Source of the DNA: Sphingomonas sp. PP-CE-1G-424 | GTDB lineage: Bacteria > Pseudomonadota > Alphaproteobacteria > Sphingomonadales > Sphingomonadaceae | Direction: 5' to 3' | Length of the DNA: 64,000 bases | NCBI RefSeq assembly: GCF_004341085.1 | Contig: NZ_SLXW01000011.1 | Location: forward strand, 18,559 to 82,558 | Shown here: positions 34,031 to 43,053 of the stretch, in pieces | Numbering within the stretch: the stretch's first letter is position 1 | How the letters are laid out: every line of letters begins with the position of its first letter | The notes under the pieces: model-generated | Told to the model about the DNA's origin: nothing | Databases searched by the model: none | Seen by the model: only the letters and a program-made list of their open reading frames with translations | Translations under genes and position numbers: made by a program

Positions 34031-34044
34031 CGCAACCGGTGTCA
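34031..34044. promoter_or_regulatory. LacI-type operator, copy 5 (weaker)
   Basis: CGCAACCGGTGTCA differs from GGTAACCGGTGTCA at two positions. It lies 31 bp upstream of the TonB receptor start; with copy 4, 149 bp apart, it could allow looping. Confidence 0.6.
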
Positions 34045-34074
34045 TCGGTGATCGCCGAACGGGGAGTGGATGCA

Positions 34075-37000
34075 ATGGAAGTTCAAGCAACGGTTGCGGT
34101 TCGACGGATGGGCTGGCTGGGCGGCGTGTCTGCGGGCAGTCTGGTTCTGGCGCTCGCGATGCCTTCGATCGCAGCGGCGCAGGCTGCACAGATCCCCAAC
34201 AGCGTATCGCCGGGAACGCCGGCGCAGGTCGATCCGTCGCCCGCACAGACGGCCGTCGTGCCGCAGGGCCAGACCGTGGATCAGGCCGCGACCACCGCAC
34301 CGCAGACCGCCCCGGAGACGGTGCAGGCGGAAGGCGAGACCGCCGAGATCATCGTCACCGGCTTCCGCAAGTCGCTCGACGCTGCGCTCAACGTCAAGCG
34401 CCAGTCGGTCGCCGCGGTCGACGCGATCGTCGCCGAGGACATCGCCAAGTTTCCCGATCAGAACCTTGCCGAATCACTCCAGCGTATCCCGGGTATTTCG
34501 ATCCAGCGCGATGCCGGCGAAGGTCGCGCGATCACGGTGCGCGGTCTCGGCGCGCAGTTCACGCGCGTGCGCGTCAACGGTATGGAGACGGTCGCCACCT
34601 CGACCGACGGCGCCAGTTCGAACCGCGATCGCGCGTTCGATTTCAACGTCTTCGCATCCGAGCTGTTCAACTCGATCGTCGTCCACAAGACCGCGGAGGC
34701 TTCGCTCGACGAAGGCTCGCTGGGGGCGGTCGTCGATCTCAACACGGGCAACCCGCTTGGCGGCAAGATCGGCTTCACCGCAGTCGGGTCGGCGCAGGCC
34801 AGCTACAATGACCTGAGCAAGAATACCGGGCCGCGCCTTGCCGGATTGCTGTCGTGGAAGTCCGCGGACGGCAGCTTCGGCGTCGCCGCATCTGCCGCCT
34901 ATTCGAAGACGAACAATTTCGAACTCGGCAACAACACGGTCCGCTGGGCGCAAGGGCCGTTCGACTCGGTCGATGGCACGCGCTGCTACACCACGCAGAA
35001 CCGCGGCGGCGTCTATGTACCGAGCACGGCCTGCACCGCGGCTGCGCTCGCCTTCCACCCGCGCATCCCGCGCTACGGCTCGGTCCGGCACGAGCGCGAG
35101 CGGCTGGGTATCACCGGCAGCGTGCAATGGTCGCCGAGCGAGGCAACCAAGATCTCGATCGACGGGCTGTATTCGCGCTTCAAGGAAACCCGCGAGGAGA
35201 AATGGGGCGAAGTCCTGCTGCGCTCCAACGAGCGGTCGATCGATATCAGCAAATACACGATCGATGCGAACAACAACCTGGTTAAGGCAACGCTCAACGA
35301 CGCCTGGGTGCGGACCGAGCATTATCTGCGCAAGTCGCAGACCGAATTCTACCAGATCGGCGGCAGCTGGGATCAGGACGTCACCGACAAGCTGCGCTTC
35401 ACGCTGATGGGCGGCATCTCGAAGTCGGATGCAACGATCCCGGTCGAGACGACCTTCGTGTTCGATGATCGCGACGCGCAGGGCTATAGCTACGACTATA
35501 CCGACATGAAGCGCCCGACGCTGACCTTCGGCACCAGCGTCACCGATCCGGCGAACTTCCAGCTTGCGGAAATCCGCGATCGGCCGTCGGAAACGGTCAA
35601 CAAGTTCCGCACCGCGCAGTTGCGGACCGAATGGGACGTCGCCGAGGGGTTCCAGATCAAGGCAGGCGGGCTGTACCGCAAGTTCACATTCGACACGCAG
35701 GGCTTCTCGCGCGATGCCGTCGTCTGCCCCAACGCCGGCGGCAAGGACGTCGTGCTGGGGACGCTGACCTGCTCGCCGAACACGCTGTTCGGACCGACCG
35801 CGGTGTACGGGTTCCCAGCCGGAAACCTTGGCGAGATCTTCAATCTCGGAAAGGCCGGCCAGCCTGCGGGGACGACGACTAGCTTCCTGATCCCCAACAT
35901 CGATGCGTCGGCGGCGTATACCGGGCTCTACAACCGGCCCGCGACCGTGCTGGTCGGTGACACCCGCAGCGTCTCCGAGCAGGTGACCGGCGGCTACACG
36001 GAGTTCGACGTTAAGGGTGATATCCTCGGGCTGCGGTATGCCGCCAATGCCGGCATCCGTTACGTCCACACCAAGCAGCGCTCGACCGGGCTGTCCTCGG
36101 CGACCGTCGCTGGTGTAACCGTCAATACCCCCGCGACGGTCGAGCGCACCTATGACGATTGGTTGCCCGCGATCAACGTCGCGCTTTTCCCGGCCGAAGA
36201 CGTCATCATCCGCGGTGCGATCGCCAAGGTGCTGACCCGGCCGAGCCTCGGCAGCCTGACGCCGGGCGGTTCGGTCGATGGCTTCAACTACCGCGTGACG
36301 TTCGGCAATCCGCAGCTCGATCCGTTCCGCGCGACCGCGTTCGATATCTCGGCGGAATGGTATTTCGCACCGCAGTCGATCTTCTCGGTCGCGCTGTTCA
36401 AGAAGAATGTTGAGAGCTTCCCGGTCTCGGCGACGCGCAGCGGGACGTTCGCGTCGACCGGCCTGCCGCTTTCGGTGATCCCGGCAAGCTCGCCTGCCGC
36501 GGGGGCTCCGGAGGGCCAGTTGTGGCAGATCACCTCGCCGATCAACGGCACGGGCGCGTCGTTGAAGGGGGCGGAAATCTCGCTCCAGACGACCTTCCGC
36601 TTCCTGCCCGGTTTCCTGCGCAACTTCGGCGCCTTGGCCAACGCGACCTTCGTCGACTCCAGCGCCGGTTATTCGCAAGGTGGTCCGGCGACGACGATCG
36701 TCACGCCTGCGGGCACGCTCGGCGCGCTGCCGAACACGACCCGCTCGGCGACGCTCTACGGCCTGTCGAAGCGCGCGTATAACGGCACGCTGTATTACGA
36801 GGACGCGAAGTTCAGCGCGCGCGGATCGATCAGCTATCGCAGCCCGTACATCGACGGGGCATCGGCCACCGGCAATTTGTTCGAGGGCTATGCCGCGACG
36901 ACCAACGTCGATGCGTCGATGCGCTACAAGCTGACGCCGGCACTCGAGGTCTCGCTCGAAGGGACCAACCTGACCGACAATTATCGTAGCCGCTACGTCG

Positions 37001-37077
37001 ATCTCGATGCCAATCGGAACTACGAGAACAATCATTTCGGCCGCACCTTCCTCGTCGGCGCGCGCTTCAAAATGTAG
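34075..37077 (+). CDS. TonB-dependent receptor (oligosaccharide uptake), 1
   Basis: 1000 residues from ATG 34075, preceded by GGGGAGTGGA. A long signal region ends near AAAQA. The plug domain begins EIIVTGFRKSLDAALNVKRQ and includes FPDQNLAESLQRIPGISIQR and ITVRGLGAQFTRVRVNGMET. The barrel follows and ends RTFLVGARFKM. In Sphingomonas and Caulobacter such receptors import oligosaccharides across the outer membrane. Two LacI operators lie upstream and a strong terminator lies 30 bp downstream, so it is a single-gene, uronate-controlled unit. Confidence 0.93.
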   Translation: MEVQATVAVRRMGWLGGVSAGSLVLALAMPSIAAAQAAQIPNSVSPGTPAQVDPSPAQTAVVPQGQTVDQAATTAPQTAPETVQAEGETAEIIVTGFRKSLDAALNVKRQSVAAVDAIVAEDIAKFPDQNLAESLQRIPGISIQRDAGEGRAITVRGLGAQFTRVRVNGMETVATSTDGASSNRDRAFDFNVFASELFNSIVVHKTAEASLDEGSLGAVVDLNTGNPLGGKIGFTAVGSAQASYNDLSKNTGPRLAGLLSWKSADGSFGVAASAAYSKTNNFELGNNTVRWAQGPFDSVDGTRCYTTQNRGGVYVPSTACTAAALAFHPRIPRYGSVRHERERLGITGSVQWSPSEATKISIDGLYSRFKETREEKWGEVLLRSNERSIDISKYTIDANNNLVKATLNDAWVRTEHYLRKSQTEFYQIGGSWDQDVTDKLRFTLMGGISKSDATIPVETTFVFDDRDAQGYSYDYTDMKRPTLTFGTSVTDPANFQLAEIRDRPSETVNKFRTAQLRTEWDVAEGFQIKAGGLYRKFTFDTQGFSRDAVVCPNAGGKDVVLGTLTCSPNTLFGPTAVYGFPAGNLGEIFNLGKAGQPAGTTTSFLIPNIDASAAYTGLYNRPATVLVGDTRSVSEQVTGGYTEFDVKGDILGLRYAANAGIRYVHTKQRSTGLSSATVAGVTVNTPATVERTYDDWLPAINVALFPAEDVIIRGAIAKVLTRPSLGSLTPGGSVDGFNYRVTFGNPQLDPFRATAFDISAEWYFAPQSIFSVALFKKNVESFPVSATRSGTFASTGLPLSVIPASSPAAGAPEGQLWQITSPINGTGASLKGAEISLQTTFRFLPGFLRNFGALANATFVDSSAGYSQGGPATTIVTPAGTLGALPNTTRSATLYGLSKRAYNGTLYYEDAKFSARGSISYRSPYIDGASATGNLFEGYAATTNVDASMRYKLTPALEVSLEGTNLTDNYRSRYVDLDANRNYENNHFGRTFLVGARFKM

Positions 37078-37106
37078 GCGCGCCGAGCACAGTCTCTCCT
37101 CTCCTC

Positions 37107-37140
37107 GGGCGCATTCCTCATGGAGTGCGCCCTTTTTTTT
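37107..37140 (+). terminator. intrinsic terminator after TonB receptor 1
   Basis: GGGCGCATTCC pairs with GGAGTGCGCCC (one G-T pair) around TCAT, followed by eight or more T. It is the clearest rho-independent terminator in the window. Confidence 0.92.
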
Positions 37141-37155
37141 GATGGGCCGAAGCAT

Positions 37156-38148
37156 ATGATCGATCGTCGGAGTGCAATCCTGGGGACGCTGGCCGCCGGT
37201 CTGTCGGCCGGCGTCGATGCGCAGACTCCGGCGCCCGTGCAGGTCGGTAGCCGGGGGCCACGACTGCCCGACCCGACCGAAACGATCGACCTGTGGCCAG
37301 CCGGAGCCCCGGGGGCGCCACCGAGATTGCCGGTCGAGATCGTCGAGGACCGGGCAACCGGTACGCAGGCTACCGATCGCGCCGTCCACGGCGTCGCTCG
37401 CCCGCGTTTGGTCGTGTTTCGACCCGCTAAGCCGAACGGATCGGCGGTGCTGGTGATGCCGGGCGGCAGCTATGTCCGGATCGTCGTCGACCGCGAGGGG
37501 TATGAGATCGCACGCCGGCTGGCGGATCACGGCTGGACGGTGTTCGTGCTGTTCTATCGGTTGCCCGGCGATGGCTGGGCGGCCGGGCCGGACGTTGCGC
37601 TGTCCGATGCGCAACGGGCGGTGCGGCTGATCCGCGCACGGGCGGGGCTGTACGGGATCAAGCCAGATCGCATCGCCGCGATGGGATTTTCGGCGGGCGG
37701 GCACGTCTGCGGCGACCTGGCGACGAGGTTCGCGCAGCCAACTTACACGCCGATCGATACCGTGGATCAAAGCAGCGCACGGCCCGACGTCGCGGCGCTT
37801 ATGTACGCGGTGCAATCGATGGCGTTGCCGCTTGCCCATCCCGGGTCACGTACGCTGCTGCTCGGAGCCTCGCCAACACCGGCCTTGGAGCGCGCGCATT
37901 CGACCGCCTTCAACGTGACGTCGGCGACGCCACCCTGCTTCCTCGTCCACGCCGAAGATGATCGGAGCGTCGCCGTCGACAATACGCTGGCGTTCCGGGC
38001 GGCTGCGATCAAGGCTGGCGTTGCGGTGGAAACGCATCTGTTCGCGACCGGGGGGCATGGTTTCGGCCTGAGCAGGGCGGTCGGCAAGCCGGCAGCGTCA
38101 TGGCCGACGCTGTTCAAGGAATGGGCACGCGCGCAAGGCCTTGGGTGA
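37156..38148 (+). CDS. alpha/beta-hydrolase esterase, acetylxylan-esterase-like
   Basis: 330 residues from ATG 37156; an ATG at 37120 lies inside the terminator. A twin-arginine-like leader (IDRRSAILGTLAAGLSAGVD A) is followed by IDLWPAGAPGAPP, VLVMPGGSYVRIVVDREGYE, the nucleophile GFSAGGHVCGDLATRF, VHAEDDRSVAVDNTLAFRAA and the catalytic His in ATGGHGFGL. This BD-FAE/acetyl esterase layout fits deacetylation of plant oligosaccharides in the periplasm. Confidence 0.85.
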   Translation: MIDRRSAILGTLAAGLSAGVDAQTPAPVQVGSRGPRLPDPTETIDLWPAGAPGAPPRLPVEIVEDRATGTQATDRAVHGVARPRLVVFRPAKPNGSAVLVMPGGSYVRIVVDREGYEIARRLADHGWTVFVLFYRLPGDGWAAGPDVALSDAQRAVRLIRARAGLYGIKPDRIAAMGFSAGGHVCGDLATRFAQPTYTPIDTVDQSSARPDVAALMYAVQSMALPLAHPGSRTLLLGASPTPALERAHSTAFNVTSATPPCFLVHAEDDRSVAVDNTLAFRAAAIKAGVAVETHLFATGGHGFGLSRAVGKPAASWPTLFKEWARAQGLG

Positions 38149-38164
38149 GCGACGCGCGCCGGGG

Positions 38165-39784
38165 TCAGAGCGCCTCGTACCGGAAGTCGCGGAAGCGGGC
38201 CTCGCCGCTACCGGCCGAATACAGGCCGGGACGCAGCATCAGGAACCCTCCGCGGACATTATGGTGATAGCCCGACACCTCCATGCCGCGATCGAAGCGG
38301 TGCCAGGTCTTGCCTCGATCGCCGCTGGTATGGATCGCAACGATGTGACGCGTATTTGTAATCCGGATCCGCATGCGGCGTCCGTGCGGATTGGCGGGAC
38401 GCCCGCGCTCATTGCCATATTGGTGCGTGACGAACCGGTGTTCGTCGAAGCCGAGCCCGCAATACAGCTTGTCGTCGTAGAACAGCACGAGTCCTGCGGT
38501 ACCGCCGGGCGCAATCTCGACGTCGCATTCGAACCGGTAGGCTTGGTCGCCGGCGATCAGCATCAGCGGCGACGAATCCACCGGCGCGGTGCCAGTGGCC
38601 TTGAGTATCAACGCACCGCCTTCGGCCCGCGCCCGGTTGCGTTCGTCAGGCCCTGGTCGAAAGAAATTCCATTTGCTGCCGATTTGTAGCGTGCGAAAGT
38701 CGTCGGAGAGCGGTTGGCCGTGGGGTAGCGCGGCGCCGCCTTTTGGCTTCGCAAGCGGCTTCGACAGATCGCCACCGGTCATCGCGAACCAGCCATCGGC
38801 GGTCCAGCGGATCGGATCGAGCAGCGCCTGCCGTCCGAGCGTCCAATAGCCGTTCTCGAAGCCGTGATAGATCGACCACCAGCTGCCGTCGGGGGCCTCG
38901 ACGAGGCTGGCATGACCGCGCGACCACCATTTCTCGTCGGTGCTGACGGTCCGCACCACCGGGTTGGCGGGATCGTTCGTCCAGGGGCCGTGGATCGAGC
39001 GCGAGCGGGCGACGATCACCATGTGCCCGGTCGGTGGCCCGGCGGTGCCGCCGACCGCGGTGATCATGTAGAACCAGCCGCCGTGGCGGACGATCTTCGG
39101 TCCTTCGGGACTGAAGCCCTCGACGTCCCAGGTGTCGGGATAGCGCCACGGATCGTAGACATGCTCGACCTTGCCGACCGTCGACAGGCCGTCGGCGGTG
39201 AGCCGGATCCGGTCGCCTCCAGACAGGAACAGCCAGCGCGATCCGTCCTCGCCGACCCCGTGGCAGGGATCGATATGGTCGGGCAGCCCAAGGTCTATCG
39301 GATCGGACCACGGGCCGTCGATATGATCGGCCCAGATCACGTGGATCGCGTTCGGCTTTGCCTTGACCGGGATATACAGGAAGTACCGGCCGTCGTGTTT
39401 CTCGAGGCTGACCGCCCAGACCGAGCCGATGTTCTTCGTCAGCGCCGCCTTGCGCGGTTGCCAGTTCACCAGGTCGCGGCTGTGCCAGATCGTCAGCCCC
39501 GGATAAGAATCGAAGCTGGAGAAAGTCATATAATAATCCGCGCCGTCCTTGAGGATGGCGGGATCGGGATGGTCTCCGGCGATCAGCGGATTGAGGAAGC
39601 GACCGTCGCCAAGATCGGCCACCCGCTGGCCGTCGAAGCCACGTCGCCAGTCGTCCTCGAACCGCTGTACGCACGTATCGGGTTTGGGGGGCTCCGCAAC
39701 CGCGGGGGTGGGCGGCACGAGTGCGGCCGCACCGCCCGCCAATGCCAGTCCGAAGGTCTCGCGGCGGTTATAGGTCATGCGCAT
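38165..39784 (-). CDS. GH43-family glycoside hydrolase, secreted
   Basis: 539 residues with an RR leader (NRRETFGLALAGGAAALVPP). The five-bladed propeller begins FLNPLIAGDHPDPAILKDGA (catalytic base Asp), continues SVWAVSLEKHDGRYFLYIPV, PWSDPIDLGLPDHIDPCHGV, and carries the general acid Glu in EGFSPEGPKIV. The last ~190 residues form the GH43 C-terminal beta-sandwich (LSDDFRTLQIGSKWNFFRPG, YFECDVEI-like). GH43 enzymes release arabinose, xylose or galactose side chains, so the target polymer is probably decorated. Convergent with the esterase, 16 bp apart. Confidence 0.9.
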   Translation of the reverse strand: MRMTYNRRETFGLALAGGAAALVPPTPAVAEPPKPDTCVQRFEDDWRRGFDGQRVADLGDGRFLNPLIAGDHPDPAILKDGADYYMTFSSFDSYPGLTIWHSRDLVNWQPRKAALTKNIGSVWAVSLEKHDGRYFLYIPVKAKPNAIHVIWADHIDGPWSDPIDLGLPDHIDPCHGVGEDGSRWLFLSGGDRIRLTADGLSTVGKVEHVYDPWRYPDTWDVEGFSPEGPKIVRHGGWFYMITAVGGTAGPPTGHMVIVARSRSIHGPWTNDPANPVVRTVSTDEKWWSRGHASLVEAPDGSWWSIYHGFENGYWTLGRQALLDPIRWTADGWFAMTGGDLSKPLAKPKGGAALPHGQPLSDDFRTLQIGSKWNFFRPGPDERNRARAEGGALILKATGTAPVDSSPLMLIAGDQAYRFECDVEIAPGGTAGLVLFYDDKLYCGLGFDEHRFVTHQYGNERGRPANPHGRRMRIRITNTRHIVAIHTSGDRGKTWHRFDRGMEVSGYHHNVRGGFLMLRPGLYSAGSGEARFRDFRYEAL

Positions 39785-39890
39785 GTCCTGTTCTGATTTG
39801 GCGTCGTGACCGAAATGTCGAGCGCTGTCCTACCAGCATGATGCTCCCGGGGTCGATGATTGCCGAGGTGCAGCGGCGATCGCCGAACCG

Positions 39891-42776
39891 TCAGAACGAG
39901 AACCGCATTCCCGCCGTGAACTGGCGACCGCTATGCGTCAGCACGTTCAGGCGGTTGGACTCGTCGACGAACTGGTCGTTGACCTGATCGGTCAGGTTGA
40001 TCGCCTCGATGCTGAACTTGAGATTGTCGGTCAGATTGTACGACATCTGCGCATCGACGTTGGTCGTGCCGCTCGTGCCGTTATACGAATTTCCCTCGGT
40101 GCCGGGTACGGCGGTGAGATAGCGCGAACGATAGGCGATCGACCCGCGGATTTGGAACTTAGCCGTTTCGAAATACAGCGTGCCGTTGGCGGCATGCTTC
40201 GACAGCCCGATCAGCGGCGCGGTCACCGACGCGCCGCCGGTCGCGGACGTCAGATACTGGATGTTCGACGTCACGTGCGTGTAATTCGCCAACACGCCGA
40301 AATTCGAGAGGAAGCCCGGCAGGAAGCTGAAGGGCTGTTGCACGTTGACCTCGAACCCCTTGAGCCGGCCACCGCTCGAATTGACGGGCTGGCTGACGAT
40401 GAACAGGTCGGTCGGTGATGCGCTGGTGCCAGCGAGGAGCGAGTCCGGCAGGCCCAGGCTGCTGAACGGCACGGTGGTGCTGAGCGACTGAACGAACGTG
40501 CCGATGTCCTTCTGGAACGCCGACACCGCATAGATCGCGCCGCGCATCGGATACCATTCGACCGACACGTCGAGATTGTCCGATTCCGTCGGCTTGAGAT
40601 CGGGGTTGCCGCTGCTGAAGGTGCGGTTGCCGCCCGATACGCTGAGGTTGCCGCCCGGCGCGATCGCCGAGATGCCGGCGCGCGCGAGCGTCTTGGCGGC
40701 GGCGAAGCGGACCAGCAGCGTATCGGTGACGTCCATCACCAGGTTCCCCGACGGCAGCCAGCGATGATAGCTGCGGTCTGCGACGATCAGATTGGTCGCG
40801 ACGCCCTGGCCGGCGTAACCCGTCGAGCGCTGGTCGGTATTGGCGTAGCGCACGCCGACATCGCCGCGGATCGGCAGGCCGCGATCGGCGAAGTTGAACT
40901 CCGCCATGCCCCAGCCGCCGATATCGTCCTCACGCACGGTGATGTACGATCCGCGCGCACTCGCGTTGGTCACGCCACCGGTCGCGTAAAGCGGGTTCGA
41001 ATAGATGCCGTAGAGTTCGGCGAACTTCGCGAGATCGGGGACGACCCAAGCGGTCGGCGTACCGGCCGGTGTGTCGAGCCCCTTGCCGAAGCCCGAGAAC
41101 AGCGTCGTCGCCGCGGCAAGCTGCGCCGGCGTCAGGGTCTGCACGACGGACTCCCCGGACAGACGCCGCTGCTCGGTCGAGCTGTAATCGAACCGGCGCC
41201 AGTCGACGCCGACTTTCAGCTTGAGCAACGGATTGACCGTCCATTCCGCAAACGTCTTCGCGTTGGTGAAGCTGTTGTTGACGGTCTGCGGGCGGATGCG
41301 CACTTCAGACGTGCCGCTGGTGAAGGCGAAGCTGTTCGGGTTGGTCAGGTCGACGCCCGGCTTGATCGTCGGAAACCGGGTGCTGAAATCGTAGAAGAAA
41401 TTGGGCGTGTTGGCGGCATCGATCGTTACGGTCGACTGGATCGGGTTGCTGAACGCCGAATCCGCGTAGCCGACGACCGCACCGACCTTGAAGTTCTCGC
41501 CGAACTTCTGGTCGAGCGTGCCGGTCACCTGATAGAAATCGGTGACCAGCTTGTCGTAGCGCGACTGGGTGCGCAGATCGACATTGTCGAACGTGCCGCT
41601 GATGATGTTGTTGTCGCCGTCGACCACGCCGTCGCGGATGATCGTCTGCGGCTTGCCCGTCCCCGACCGACTGAAGCTGATCGCCTGCAACTGCGATTCC
41701 TTGCGCGTGCCGTCGAGCCGCGAATACAGCGCGTCGAGCGAGATCAAGGTCTTGGGCGTCGGCTGGAACTGGACCGATCCAGCAGCGCCCAGCCGCTTCT
41801 GGAAGATGTCGTAGCTGACGAGCCCGGGAATGCGCGGATGGTACAGCCCGGTCGCGGGGTTGGGATCGTTGATCTGGCCGAGCGTCTTGCCCGGCAAGGT
41901 CGAGGCCGCGTTGAACCCGGCGTTGAACCCGCCATAAGTCCAGCGCGTAATGTTCGCGCCCTCTTCCTTGATCGCACGCTCTTCGTACGCGACCGACAGC
42001 AGCACGCCGAACCGGCCGTCATCCGTGGTTTTGGTGATCAACCCCGAGATCTTCGGCGTCACCTTCTCGCGCAGATCGTTGTAGCTGGCGCTCGCCGAGA
42101 CGACCGCGGTCGCCTTCTTGTAGTCGAACGGGCGCGACGACTGCAGGTCGACGGTGCCGCCCAGCGAGCCCTCCTCGACGTCGGCGGTGGCGGTCTTGCG
42201 GACCGCGATGCTGTTGAACAGGTCGGATGAGAAGATGTTGAAATCGAAGCCGCGGCCACGATTCACGCCACCCGAATTGTCGGTGCCGCCGGTAGTTCCG
42301 ATCGCCTCCATCCCGTTGATCCGCACGCGCGTGTAATCGGGCCCTAGGCCGCGGACCGAGATGTTGCGGCCTTCGCCGTTGACGCGGCTGATCGAGACGC
42401 CGGGGATGCGCTGCAGCGATTCCGCGAGGTTCAGGTCGGGGAATTCGGCGATGTCCTCGGCCTTGATGACATCGACGGTCGCGGTCTGCGTGCGCTTGAT
42501 GTTGATCGCGCTGTTGAGGCTTGCGCGAAACCCGGTGACGACGATATCCGGCGCATCCGCGGCCAGCGGCGCATCGGTCACGCTCTGCTCGGGCGGCAGG
42601 GCAGGGGAGGCGGGAGGCGCGTCGGTATCGGTGGTGCTGCCGGCGGCACGCGCCTCTTTCTGCGCGGTCGTTTCCGGTACGCTCTGGGCATGGGCCATCG
42701 TTGCCAGCGAGCAGGCGACGATCGCACTCGACACGGCCAGCACGGATTTGAAGCTGCGGATCCCGGTCATACTCAC
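39891..42776 (-). CDS. TonB-dependent receptor (oligosaccharide uptake), 2
   Basis: 961 residues with signal peptide ending AHAQS. The plug has DIVVTGFRASLNSAINIKRT, FPDLNLAESLQRIPGVSISR, ISVRGLGPDYTRVRINGMEA; the barrel ends HSGRQFTAGMRFSF with a terminal Phe, as needed for Bam insertion. It is divergent from the second MFS gene. No LacI-type operator was found in the 277-bp gap, so control may differ from receptor 1. Confidence 0.93.
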   Translation of the reverse strand: MSMTGIRSFKSVLAVSSAIVACSLATMAHAQSVPETTAQKEARAAGSTTDTDAPPASPALPPEQSVTDAPLAADAPDIVVTGFRASLNSAINIKRTQTATVDVIKAEDIAEFPDLNLAESLQRIPGVSISRVNGEGRNISVRGLGPDYTRVRINGMEAIGTTGGTDNSGGVNRGRGFDFNIFSSDLFNSIAVRKTATADVEEGSLGGTVDLQSSRPFDYKKATAVVSASASYNDLREKVTPKISGLITKTTDDGRFGVLLSVAYEERAIKEEGANITRWTYGGFNAGFNAASTLPGKTLGQINDPNPATGLYHPRIPGLVSYDIFQKRLGAAGSVQFQPTPKTLISLDALYSRLDGTRKESQLQAISFSRSGTGKPQTIIRDGVVDGDNNIISGTFDNVDLRTQSRYDKLVTDFYQVTGTLDQKFGENFKVGAVVGYADSAFSNPIQSTVTIDAANTPNFFYDFSTRFPTIKPGVDLTNPNSFAFTSGTSEVRIRPQTVNNSFTNAKTFAEWTVNPLLKLKVGVDWRRFDYSSTEQRRLSGESVVQTLTPAQLAAATTLFSGFGKGLDTPAGTPTAWVVPDLAKFAELYGIYSNPLYATGGVTNASARGSYITVREDDIGGWGMAEFNFADRGLPIRGDVGVRYANTDQRSTGYAGQGVATNLIVADRSYHRWLPSGNLVMDVTDTLLVRFAAAKTLARAGISAIAPGGNLSVSGGNRTFSSGNPDLKPTESDNLDVSVEWYPMRGAIYAVSAFQKDIGTFVQSLSTTVPFSSLGLPDSLLAGTSASPTDLFIVSQPVNSSGGRLKGFEVNVQQPFSFLPGFLSNFGVLANYTHVTSNIQYLTSATGGASVTAPLIGLSKHAANGTLYFETAKFQIRGSIAYRSRYLTAVPGTEGNSYNGTSGTTNVDAQMSYNLTDNLKFSIEAINLTDQVNDQFVDESNRLNVLTHSGRQFTAGMRFSF

Positions 42777-43053
42777 TCCCCTAACTCCGGCACGATGTGC
42801 CTGCTGCCGGCTTCGTTGGAGCCGGTCTGTCGCAATCTGTGTTAGGCCGGGTGCGGCCGCCTAAGCCAATCTCATTCCGACATCGATCGATGCGAACGAT
42901 GCACTGATCCGGCACCGGCATCTTGCTCAGTCATCCGATCAAGTCGTGGTTTGGCTGGATCAACCCGTTTTCGGACTTGGACCGCCCCCGTTCTGCTCGA
43001 TACACCGGACTGGAACACTCGCGTAGATCGAGTGCCGGACAGGAGAGCGAAGC

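Noticed and set aside
37120..37155. Upstream ATG for the esterase at 37120
   Set aside because: It lies inside the intrinsic terminator of the preceding gene; ATG 37156 gives a normal Tat-type leader.
34474..37839. 1121-codon minus-strand open frame
   Set aside because: Shadow of TonB receptor 1; the translation is Arg/Gly-rich with no domain, as expected opposite a high-GC gene.
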